Shown here one piece after another: positions 7,595-16,700 of a DNA stretch of 38,631 nt (its first letter is position 1; the number at the start of each line of letters is the position of its first letter). The notes beneath the pieces are model-generated. The model saw only the letters and a list, made by a program, of their open reading frames with translations. It ran no database searches and was not told where the DNA came from. The stretch spans positions 1-38,631 of the forward strand of contig JAQSYI010000070.1 in assembly GCA_029256185.1 (NCBI GenBank), given 5' to 3'. This stretch comes from Paenibacillaceae bacterium. Its GTDB lineage: Bacteria > Bacillota > Bacilli > Paenibacillales > NBRC-103111. The position numbers and the translations under genes were made by a program.

Positions 7595-9103
7595 ATGAAA
7601 CAAATGAAGAAGGTAGTGGGGGCTGTCGCAACGGGTGCGTTGCTTGTGCCGATGCTGCTGGCAGGCTGTCAGGGCAAGGATACGGCAGGAGAAACGGGGA
7701 CTCCCCCGGCCGGAGGGGCAACGGCAACGGCTGCTGCAACCGCCCAAAGCTTGCCCGAGGTAAAGCTGGTCTGGTATCTGAGAGGCACCAAGCCCAAGAA
7801 CGCGGAGGCGGTTATTGCCAAGGCCAATGAAATTACCAAGGCCAAGATTAATGCAACTGTGGACTACCGGTTCGTGGAACCGGGGGATTATGACCAGAAG
7901 ATGCAATTGATTATGGGTGCAGGCGAGGAATTCGATATCTGCTGGACCTCCAGTTGGTCGAACAACTATGTGTCCAACGCAAGCAAAGGGGCCTATCTGC
8001 AGCTGGATGATTATCTGGCCAAGATGCCCAAGCTGAAGGCGGTCCTGCCGGAGAAGGTATGGAATGGCGTGAAGGTCAACGGAAAAATCTACGGCGTGAA
8101 TAATTACCAGGTGATAGGCGGTCCTCAGGGAATGTCCTTCCGCAAGGATATTATCGATAAGTACAAGATCAATCTGGACAATGTCAAAAGTGTAAGCGAT
8201 CTGACGCCTATCTTAGAACAGGTTAAGGCCCAGGAGCCGGATCTGGTCATGGTCAAGTACGGCATTCCGTTCGTCTCTCTGTATGGAGAATCCGGCATTA
8301 CGCCACGGGTAGAGGATTTTCTGATCGACACCAACACGTGGAAGGTCGGCTCCTACATGTACGCGGATGACAGCATTGTGAAGCATTATGAACTGATGCG
8401 GCAATGGTATCAGAAGGGATTCTTCCCGCAGAATGTGGCCACGGCCGCTGAGGGAGACCAGTCTCTGGAGAAGGCAGGCAAGCTGTTTGCCCAATTCGAG
8501 GTTGCCAAACCCGGTGCAGATGTGGAGCTGGCGCAAAAGTATGGATATGAGGTTATGGTGAAGCCATTGACCAAACCCCTGTTCGTCACCAAAGCAACCC
8601 TGACATCCACTTTGAATGCCGTAAGCCGTACCTCCAAGAATCCGGAACGGGCGTTGATGCTCCTTGAACTGATGAATACCGATAAGGATCTGTACAACAC
8701 CATGGTATTCGGATTGGACAATCAGGATTATAAGAAAAATGGCGACAACCGGGTTGAAAAAATCGCCAATACCTACCAGTTCGACGCCTGGCAATTGGGC
8801 AATCAATTCAACGCCTATTTCAGCGGCAAGCAGTCCGATTCTGTGTGGGAGGAAACCAAGAAGATGAACGATGCGGCGGAGATTGATCCCATGGTGGATT
8901 TCTCCTTCGACCTGACTCCGGTTCAGAATGAGCTGACCCAAATCAAGGCCGCCCAAAAGGAATTTTATGTGATTCTCAAGAACGGGCTGGACGATCCTGC
9001 CAAAGCCATGAAGAACTTCAAGGATAAGCTGGCCAAATCGGGCGAGGAGAAGGTCCGCGCCGAAATCCAAAAGCAAATCGACGCTTGGCGCAAGACAAAA
9101 TAA
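7595..9103 (+). CDS. Sugar-binding lipoprotein of the ABC importer (family with DUF3502-like C-terminus)
   Basis: A 502-residue extracellular solute-binding lipoprotein. The signal peptide MKQMKKVVGAVATGALLVPM ends in the lipobox LLAGC (Cys25), followed by an Ala/Thr/Gly-rich tether. The mature part begins VKLVWYLRGTKP, typical of family 1 sugar-binding proteins. The C-terminal about 130 residues (MVDFSFDLTPVQNELTQIKA ... KQIDAWRK) match the DUF3502 pattern of LipO-like proteins. The ribosome site AAGGAAGG is 5-6 nt before ATG 7595. It sits 46 nt after the second permease and is surely the substrate receptor of this importer. The bound sugar is not predictable. Confidence 0.9.
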   Translation: MKQMKKVVGAVATGALLVPMLLAGCQGKDTAGETGTPPAGGATATAAATAQSLPEVKLVWYLRGTKPKNAEAVIAKANEITKAKINATVDYRFVEPGDYDQKMQLIMGAGEEFDICWTSSWSNNYVSNASKGAYLQLDDYLAKMPKLKAVLPEKVWNGVKVNGKIYGVNNYQVIGGPQGMSFRKDIIDKYKINLDNVKSVSDLTPILEQVKAQEPDLVMVKYGIPFVSLYGESGITPRVEDFLIDTNTWKVGSYMYADDSIVKHYELMRQWYQKGFFPQNVATAAEGDQSLEKAGKLFAQFEVAKPGADVELAQKYGYEVMVKPLTKPLFVTKATLTSTLNAVSRTSKNPERALMLLELMNTDKDLYNTMVFGLDNQDYKKNGDNRVEKIANTYQFDAWQLGNQFNAYFSGKQSDSVWEETKKMNDAAEIDPMVDFSFDLTPVQNELTQIKAAQKEFYVILKNGLDDPAKAMKNFKDKLAKSGEEKVRAEIQKQIDAWRKTK

Positions 9104-9113
9104 GGAAAGAAGC

Positions 9114-10130
9114 ATGCTCATGATCGAACATATTTTATTCCACAATGCCCATTTGCAGCCAAGCAGCTATCTGAACGGATGGCGGTTGTGCAGGTTCCCG
9201 GCAGAGACGGCAGCAGGCATGGAGCCTGCCGGGAAGTATGCCGCCGGTTTTGCGGACGGGTGCGAGATCCGGTTCGTTACCCCGGGTGAATATGCCAGAG
9301 TTACGCTGTTTGCCGAGTTTCAGGAGGGCAGTGCCCTGGTTTACAAAGGCAATCATTTTTATGGAAGGTATGTCTTGCGGCAAGACGCCTATACCACGAT
9401 CATGCTGCAAGACCCGCCTGGCTTTGCACAGGTTGACCGGAAATTTTGGGGGCAGAAGGGGTTTTCCCGGGATGTCTGGAGAATTCATCTTCAAAACTGC
9501 GGCGTCGTCTTCTGCGGGATCGATGCAGCCGGGGCTGAGGTAAGAAAACCCGGCCCGGATGAGATGCCACAGCACAACATGCTGGTATACGGCTCCTCCA
9601 TCACGCAAGGCAGTTCAACCCTCGTCAATTCCTGCTCGTATACTTTTACAGCCGGAAGGTTGTTGAATGCGGATGTTCTGAATAAGGGAATGGGCGGAAG
9701 CTGTGTGATGGAGAGAAGCGTGGCCGATTATCTGGCGGAGCAATCCGGTTGGGACTTCTGCTTACTGGAGTTGGGCGTCAATATGGTGAAGGACCGCTTC
9801 TCCAAGGAAGACGTAAAGGAACGTGCGCGTTATCTGGTGGAGGCCGTCTTGACCAAGCACCCCGGCAAATATGTATTTCTGACCTCCATTTATCCCAATT
9901 ACCATATGTATGGAGATGATTCCGCCGCCGCCAAAACCATGGCGTTCATGGAGGCGGTGAGGGAGGTTCATCAAGAATGCGGCAATGACCACTGCATCTG
10001 GATTGACGGCAAGGATATCCTGGAGGATGTATCCGGTCTGACCTCCGACTTGCTGCATCCGTCCACGGAAGGGCATCTGATGATGGGGGTCCGGCTGGCT
10101 GACAGAATTAGAACATATATACATGAGTAA
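9114..10130 (+). CDS. SGNH/GDSL-family carbohydrate esterase
   Basis: A 338-residue cytoplasmic esterase with no signal peptide. An N-terminal beta-sandwich (about 1-150) precedes an SGNH hydrolase domain. Block I is GSSITQG (160-166), with Ser162 the likely nucleophile. Block II Gly is in NKGMGGS (191-197), block III is ELGVNM (Gly221, Asn223), and block V is SDLLHPSTEGH, giving Asp312 and His315. Two-domain enzymes of this kind are typically acetyl or acyl esterases acting on imported oligosaccharides. It lies 10 nt after the lipoprotein, within the same operon. ATG 9120 is an alternative in-frame start with better spacing to AAGGAAAG. Confidence 0.82.
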   Translation: MLMIEHILFHNAHLQPSSYLNGWRLCRFPAETAAGMEPAGKYAAGFADGCEIRFVTPGEYARVTLFAEFQEGSALVYKGNHFYGRYVLRQDAYTTIMLQDPPGFAQVDRKFWGQKGFSRDVWRIHLQNCGVVFCGIDAAGAEVRKPGPDEMPQHNMLVYGSSITQGSSTLVNSCSYTFTAGRLLNADVLNKGMGGSCVMERSVADYLAEQSGWDFCLLELGVNMVKDRFSKEDVKERARYLVEAVLTKHPGKYVFLTSIYPNYHMYGDDSAAAKTMAFMEAVREVHQECGNDHCIWIDGKDILEDVSGLTSDLLHPSTEGHLMMGVRLADRIRTYIHE

Positions 10131-10154
10131 CCGGCAGGTTTGGAGGAGATCACA

Positions 10155-13100
10155 TTGCGGATTAGCGGAATCAAGCAGACGGTTTTTATCGACAAAGAGG
10201 GAAGAAACAAGGTACTGGTCCTGTTCCATGAGGACATTGTCACGTCCAACTCTTATCTGACGGTGCATGTAAATGGGAAGATGGTCTGCGACAGGCAGAA
10301 GTTTGTAACCAGTCCCTGCGAATTGCTTCTGCCCGAGGCAGCGGAACCGGCGGATTGCCGGCTGGAGCTTTTCGATGATCTGGGACAGGTGCAGGTCTTC
10401 CGGTGCAGGCTTATGCCGGTGAAAAAATGGACGGTATCCTTCATGACTTCCTCTCATGAGGACCTGGGATACTGCGAGTATGTCAACAAGATGGAGGAGG
10501 GATGCGCGGATTTTCTCGATGCTGCCATGGACATCATGGACAGCGACAAGCGGTACAAATATGTGATCGAGCATTACTGGTGGCTCAAAGCGTTCGAGAA
10601 TTGCCGGGATGAGGCGCAGTTCAGGAGATTGAAGGATTATTTCGACAGCGGCCATATTGGGCTGGCTACTCCCCACTGCGGCACACACACCCACTGGCAA
10701 GGGTATGAAGAGCTGCCCCGCTCCACTTATTATGCCCGGATCTATGCCCGTGAGAGGTGGGGGATTGATCCCAAAACGGCGGTGTATGCCGATCTGTCCG
10801 GTGTAACCTGGTCGGCGGTAAGCGCGTACCGGGGCGCCGGAATCCGGTATCTGCTCAGTCTGCCCAACGATTTCCGCGACAGCAAGGATCACGTGAAGCT
10901 GCCCCAGTGCTTCTGGTGGGTGGCCCCCAACGGGAAGGACAGACTGCTGGTGTGGACCCAGCGGCATTATATGCAGGACGATCTGCGGCAGGTGATTCAC
11001 GATACCTCCTGGTATTATGAGAGCGATGAGTTCCGCGCGGAGCCGAGGCAGGGGAATATCGAGAGAACCATCGATGGTCTGGTGGAGCAGTTGGGTGAGG
11101 TGCCTTACGACCTGCTGCCGGTATCCTATTATTACGACAGGAGAAAGCCGAGCACGGTGCTGCTGCAAGTCATCGACGCCATGCAGAGCAAATGGCAGTA
11201 TCCCGTATTCGAGATGGGATTGCCGGATGCCTTCATGGGATACATCGAAGATCAATTCGGCAGCCAATTGCCTGAGTTCTCCGGGGATATCACCGACCAG
11301 TGGGCCGATTTCGCCACCATCGCCCCCCGTTGGTTCGCAGCCAAAAGAAACGCTGAGGCGATGTTCGGGACAGCGGAAGCATTGTCCACGGTCCGCTGCT
11401 TAACCGGTCAGAAGGAAGAGTACCCCAAGGCTGAGTTGGATGAGGCCATGTGGAAGATGCATGAATTCGACGATCATTGCTGGGCAACTTCCATTAAAGA
11501 TCCGGTTATCATGCACAAATACAATCTGAAGCTGATCAAGGAACAAACGGCATTGAGAGCCGAGGCGAATGTGAAGCAGGTCATCGTTCAATCCCTGGGC
11601 GCTGATGGAGAAGGGGTGTATATATGGAATCCCCTTCCTTATGAGCAGGAGGTCATGGTAAAGCTTCCCCTGGATGTCTTGGAGGGCAAGGTGCCTGCGG
11701 ATGTGGAGTACCAGCAGTTGGAGGATGCGGTGCTTACAGCTCCCTTGAAGCTTCCCGCCTTTGGGGCGAGGCCGCTGGCAACGGAGGCTGCTGTGTCCGG
11801 GGAAGAAGCATGCTTCGCCCGAATCGGGCATAACCGCATAGATACGGGATTTTATACCGTGCTGCTGGACGGCGACTCCGGGAAAATCCGCAATATTGTG
11901 GACAATGTTAGCGGGCAGAAGCTGCTGGACGAATATACTCCTTATCAGCTGGGGGATTTCATCTACATCACCACCCGGGAGAAGATGAGCAATGCCGAAA
12001 CCCATGTTGATGTGCATATCAACACCTCGTATTCCATCCTGACCGGCCCCCTGGCGGTTTCCCTGGTGGCAGAAGGATACGAAGAGCAGAGCGGGGCTTT
12101 GATCCGCAATACCATCACCTTCTACAAGCATGAGAAAAACATCGATGTGCATTTTGCATTCAGCCGGGCCCAATGTCTGACGGGAGATTTCTATGACCGG
12201 TATAAGAAGAACATTTTCTTTGCTTTTCCTTTTCACGTGCCCCATTACAAATTTTATACCGAGCTTGCAGGCGGGGTAGTCTGTGAAGCTCAGGACAGAC
12301 TGGCCATCCATACGAACGATTACGTCATTCCCCAGAATTGGGTTGCCGCAGAAGGGGACGAAGGCGGGGTGGCTCTGTTCACCAAGGAAATGCCGGTGTT
12401 TCATCTGGGCGGCATTCATTACAACCGGTTTTCCAGCAGGCAAGCGTGGGAGAGCTCCAGCATCTTCTTATATGCCGCCTCAAACCGCACCAACCAGTTG
12501 AACTACTCCACATTGGAGGATTGCTCCGGGGAGTACCACCTGTCCATCCTGCCTTATGAAGGAAGCTGGAAGGACTGCGTTCCGCAATGGAATCTGAAGA
12601 AGCTGTATCCGCCCTTGGCTGGAGCGGGAGCTGTCGCTCGGGAACAGAGCATGATCACAGTGGATCAAGCCAATGTGCGGCTGCTTACCCTGAAGCCTGC
12701 GGAGGACCGGAATGGTCTGATCATCCGGTTCATGGAGCTGTCAGGAGCTCAAACGACTGCCTCTGTCACCCTTCCCGTTGAAGTGGAAGAAGCCGTATAC
12801 ACGAACATCGTGGAGGAAAATACCGACCGCCGGGCGCAGACGGAGGGGAACCGGGTGACCTTTACGGTGGAGCCTTATTCTTATGCCACATTGCGGTTGA
12901 AGGCCGGGCAAGTGGAGCAACTGAATTATGGCCGGAAAGATTCAAGCGAGCTGCTGAATATCTTTACCATGCCCACGCCCAGGGGAGGCACCATCATCAG
13001 TTGGGAGAAGCGGGACCACCGTCAATTTGCCGGCTTTGATATTATGGCAGACGGCAAGCTGGCGCTCTCCGTGCTCAATGAAGCCCTGACCATTCAATGG

Positions 13101-13163
13101 GCAGAGCTGGATATGGACCCGGACCATATTTTCACCATTGAAGGGAAGCCTGTATCGTCATGA
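10155..13163 (+). CDS. GH38-like glycosidase (putative alpha-mannosidase family)
   Basis: A 1002-residue cytoplasmic protein of the GH38 architecture: a short N-terminal beta domain, a catalytic barrel from about residue 92, and a long C-terminal beta-sandwich region (about 480-1000). The zinc motif HxD is present as SSHEDLGY (His101, Asp103), matching the HxHND/HTDIG element of GH38. The segment YADLSGVTWSAVSAYRGAGI supplies the expected metal-binding nucleophile Asp213. A further candidate ligand His is present downstream. The sequence departs from classical lysosomal-type mannosidases and belongs to a divergent bacterial group, so the substrate is open. TTG 10155 is chosen because GGAGGAG (10142-10148) precedes it by 6 nt; an upstream in-frame TTG at 10140 would lie over that site. 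The stop overlaps the next gene by ATGA. Confidence 0.72.
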   Translation: MRISGIKQTVFIDKEGRNKVLVLFHEDIVTSNSYLTVHVNGKMVCDRQKFVTSPCELLLPEAAEPADCRLELFDDLGQVQVFRCRLMPVKKWTVSFMTSSHEDLGYCEYVNKMEEGCADFLDAAMDIMDSDKRYKYVIEHYWWLKAFENCRDEAQFRRLKDYFDSGHIGLATPHCGTHTHWQGYEELPRSTYYARIYARERWGIDPKTAVYADLSGVTWSAVSAYRGAGIRYLLSLPNDFRDSKDHVKLPQCFWWVAPNGKDRLLVWTQRHYMQDDLRQVIHDTSWYYESDEFRAEPRQGNIERTIDGLVEQLGEVPYDLLPVSYYYDRRKPSTVLLQVIDAMQSKWQYPVFEMGLPDAFMGYIEDQFGSQLPEFSGDITDQWADFATIAPRWFAAKRNAEAMFGTAEALSTVRCLTGQKEEYPKAELDEAMWKMHEFDDHCWATSIKDPVIMHKYNLKLIKEQTALRAEANVKQVIVQSLGADGEGVYIWNPLPYEQEVMVKLPLDVLEGKVPADVEYQQLEDAVLTAPLKLPAFGARPLATEAAVSGEEACFARIGHNRIDTGFYTVLLDGDSGKIRNIVDNVSGQKLLDEYTPYQLGDFIYITTREKMSNAETHVDVHINTSYSILTGPLAVSLVAEGYEEQSGALIRNTITFYKHEKNIDVHFAFSRAQCLTGDFYDRYKKNIFFAFPFHVPHYKFYTELAGGVVCEAQDRLAIHTNDYVIPQNWVAAEGDEGGVALFTKEMPVFHLGGIHYNRFSSRQAWESSSIFLYAASNRTNQLNYSTLEDCSGEYHLSILPYEGSWKDCVPQWNLKKLYPPLAGAGAVAREQSMITVDQANVRLLTLKPAEDRNGLIIRFMELSGAQTTASVTLPVEVEEAVYTNIVEENTDRRAQTEGNRVTFTVEPYSYATLRLKAGQVEQLNYGRKDSSELLNIFTMPTPRGGTIISWEKRDHRQFAGFDIMADGKLALSVLNEALTIQWAELDMDPDHIFTIEGKPVSS

Positions 13164-13558
13164 GTGAGGGAATTGACCGCAGAGAAGTTGCCGGAGTGGA
13201 GATTCTCTCCTATAGAGGAGAGGGCTATCAACCTCTGGTCAGCTTCAATAATTGGCGGGTGGCTGTGATCCGTTATATGAACAGGCTGGATCACAGCCGG
13301 TTTTCCCGGCTGGAACGTCATCTGCTGACCGATGAAGTGTTTATATTGCTGTCGGGAGCAGCTACGCTGGTTATTGGCATGCAATTGCAGAGTGTGCCTA
13401 TGGAGCCGGAGAGGGTCTACAATGTCCGCAAGGGTGTATGGCACGGCATTTGTCTAAGCGGGGACGCCTGTGTGGCTGTGATGGAGAATGACAACACAGG
13501 AGCAGCCAATACGGAGTATATCACTTTGGAGAAGTCAGTGCATATTGAAGGCGTCTAA
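13160..13558 (+). CDS. Small cupin-fold protein
   Basis: A 132-residue single-domain cupin. The beta-barrel signature is visible as ERHLLTDEVFILLSGAATLV (His54, Glu59) and YNVRKGVWHGICLSGDACVAV (His95), the usual metal-ligand positions. It has no signal peptide. The start ATG overlaps the stop of the GH38-like gene (ATGA 13160-13163), which implies translational coupling and a joint role. Small cupins in sugar operons are often isomerases, epimerases or ligand-binding accessory proteins; which applies here cannot be said. It is the last gene of the operon and is followed directly by a hairpin element. Confidence 0.75.
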   Translation: MSEGIDRREVAGVEILSYRGEGYQPLVSFNNWRVAVIRYMNRLDHSRFSRLERHLLTDEVFILLSGAATLVIGMQLQSVPMEPERVYNVRKGVWHGICLSGDACVAVMENDNTGAANTEYITLEKSVHIEGV

Positions 13559-13638
13559 GAGTTTGTCCGACGAAAGGAAACCGGTGAATGTTGCCTGATG
13601 AATAGGGATTCACCATAACTGCTCCGTCGGACAGACTC
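13559..13638. repeat. Nested-hairpin dispersed element after the cupin gene
   Basis: Outer arms 13559-13572 (GAGTTTGTCCGACG) and 13625-13638 (CGTCGGACAGACTC) pair over 14 bp with one G-U. Inside is a second stem, GGTGAAT (13583-13589) with ATTCACC (13608-13614). It begins at the base after the stop codon, so it may cap the transcript, but no U-run follows. A half copy occurs at 2872, indicating a dispersed family rather than a one-off terminator. Confidence 0.7.
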
Positions 13639-13738
13639 CTGGGGCGTGTATGAAATGACAGATGCTTGTCCGGCAAGCCGGGAATAGGGGGAGGGTATTC
13701 TTTTTGGCCAGTTCATTTCAATAGGGAGGGTATCAGTA

Positions 13739-16700
13739 ATGTTCAGAAAAGTAATGATATGCCTGTGTTCTTTTGTATTCATATGGACTATGCTGGTTTG
13801 GCAGCTTCCGACGGCGGGGGCCGCAGGCAGAACCATCGTCATGGTGGATGAGCTGAAAGATCTGTCGAAGCTCTACAAAACGAACAAAGCGGTTGCTGTC
13901 TTTACCCCGACTGAAGCCGAGCTTCCCAGATTCAACGGGGACGGGAGCCTCCTGAAGCGTACTGAAACCGGTACGACCTTTGTCTATTACAAGGTTAATG
14001 GGAAAATTAAATCCGCTGTGATGGAGATGTATGTTCTGGGTGATTTCTACAACACCGGTGTTATGGAATTCTATGTTTCTGCGGATGATGCAACTTACAC
14101 TTGGGCCCAAAAAGCGGCATCTCCCCTGGAGACAACCTCCGGCAGCTGGAGGAAAATCACCTATAGTCTGGATACGGCATATGTGAACAATCTGAACGCC
14201 CGCTATCTGCGGATCCCCATACCGCAGAACAACAACGGCATTACCTCGGAGCCGTTATTGGGCAAGGTTAGCATCACTTATGAAGCGGATGCGGCTTACA
14301 AGCATAATGACGCCGCGCTGCAATCCCTGTCCGTAGGCGCGGTGGAGCTTCCGGACTTCGATCCCGATACCCTGGCGTATGAGCTGGAGCTGGCCGCCAA
14401 TACCGCCATCGGACCGGCGACGGAGGTCCAGGCTGTGGCCGCTGATAACGGATATGCCCAGGTCAGTGTGACACAGGCTGCGTACTTGCCCGGGCAGGCC
14501 CAGGTGCTGGTAACCGCAGAGGACGGTCTTACTGCACGCACCTATGCCGTCAACATGAGCAGGAGAACCGCCAGCAATGATGCAGGCTTATCCGGGATTA
14601 CAGTGGGGGGCAATCCTCTGGCGGGCTTCACGCCGTCCCGGCTGGAATACAGCGTGACGCTGCCTTATGGCACGCAGGCAGGACCAGATACGCATGTGAT
14701 TGGAAGCGTTAACAATCAAGGGGCTGCGCTCCAGGTGCAACAGGTCACGGACTTGCCCGGCACTGCAGTCATTCAAGTGACCGCCGAGGATGGTGTCACC
14801 GTAAACGAGTACCGGATTCATCTGACAGCCTTATCCGGCATCCCGGGAATGAATAATACGTACTATGTGGCTGCGGGCGGCAGCGATACCTTGGGCGACG
14901 GCTCCTTGCAGCATCCTTGGAGAAGCATCCAGAAGGCCGCGGATATGATGACTGCCGGAGATACCTGCTATATCCGGGAAGGGATTTATTATGAGCAGGT
15001 TAGTGTGCAAGTCTCCGGCACTGCGGAACAGCCGATCCGCTTCGCTGCCTATCCCGGCGAGTCCGTCACGGTCAGCGGAGCGGACCCTGTTGCCGGCTGG
15101 GCGCTTGATTCGGGAGATATCTACAAGGCCAGCGTTCATCTGGGCTTCGGCGATGCCAATCAGGTCTTCATTAACGGCAAGCAGGCGACTGAGGCCAGAT
15201 GGCCCAACCTCCCCGAAGGACGGGATATGCTGCATCCCGATTGGGCGGTGATGGATTCAGGCTCTCTGACCACACTGAAGGACAGTGATCTGACGGAGCC
15301 GGACGGAGCCTGGACAGGGAGCAAGGTGATGGTAAAGGGCGGCGACGGCTGGGTGCTCCAGTCCGCCACGGTCACCGGCTATACACTTGCCGGTGGGCTT
15401 ACGTTCAATCAGCTGCCGTTAAGCGAGTCTACCTTCTATACCCCCCGCGCCGGCAACAAGTATTATCTCTATGGATCGCGGCAGGCCCTGGATGCGGATA
15501 AGGAATGGTATTACGATCAGGCTAACGGCACCTTGTATATGGCGGCAGAAAGCTTCGAGCCCGGCTCGGTGACTGTCGAGGCCAAGGCCAGGGATTATGC
15601 CTTCGTCCTGCGCGGCCTCTCCCACATTGAGCTGTCGGGCATTCAGATGTATGCCGCCGGGGTGGATACGGCAGAGGGGAACTTCCTGAAGCTGGACGGC
15701 CTGAAGGTGGAGTATGTATCGCAGCCCATGGTTTTGTCGGGCAACGACAATGTGATCAGGAACAGTATCCTGGCCTATTCCCCCAACGCCATGATAGAGG
15801 TTGCAGGCAGCCGCAACCGGATCATCAACAATGAGATCCACTCCACCAACTATCTGGGCAACGGAGCCAGCGTGAACATGTACGGCTACCGGAATCTGCT
15901 GGCTTACAACTCCATCTATGATTCGGGAAAAATGTGCGTCAGCATCAGCGGCAGAGCCAATATTATCGAATACAACCATATTTACAATGCGGGACTCCTG
16001 GTCAATGATATCGGGATGCTGTACAGCTATTGCTTTGACGGTGACAATACGGAGATCAGGTACAACTGGATTCATGACAACAAGGCGGAGACGCTGGGGG
16101 AGGGCATCTACCCGGACAATAGCAGCACCAACTATCTCATTCACCATAATGTGGTGTGGAATGTGGGGGCGGCGCTTAGGCTGAATACACCCAGCACTCA
16201 CATGCTGGTGTACAACAATACGCTTATCGGGAACACGGGGATGTACGGGTACGTGTACCGGACGGATATGTACGGCGGACAATTCGTGAATAATATTCTC
16301 ACCGGCTCCTATGAGTTCAGCGAGGATATGGTGCGGGAGAGCAATATTGAAGGAAGCACCGATCCGTTGTTCGTCAATCGCTCCGGCTATGATTTCCGCT
16401 TGTCGGCGGACTCTCCCGCCCGGAATAACGGACAGCATATCGAAGGGATTACGGACGGATATACCGGGACGGCGCCGGATATCGGCGCTTACGAATATGG
16501 AGCCGATTGGGTGCCCGGACATAATTTCGATACGAAGCCGGATGCGGTGTATCAGCCCTCCCAGCCCGTGTACCGCAACAGAATCATGAAGGGAGGCTTC
16601 GAGCGGTTAACGGAGGTGGAAGCCCCCTGGACAGTAACCGAAGGTCAGGCGGCAACCGTATACGAATATGCGCTTGTTTCCACCAAGAAAACACGTGCAG

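Noticed and set aside
9762..11267. Long minus-strand open frame (501 codons)
   Set aside because: It lies opposite the SGNH and GH38-like genes, has no ribosome site and its translation shows no recognisable domain; a shadow of codon bias.
15419..16522. Long minus-strand open frame (367 codons)
   Set aside because: Antisense to the beta-helix coding region, with low-complexity His/Ile-rich translation typical of a shadow frame.
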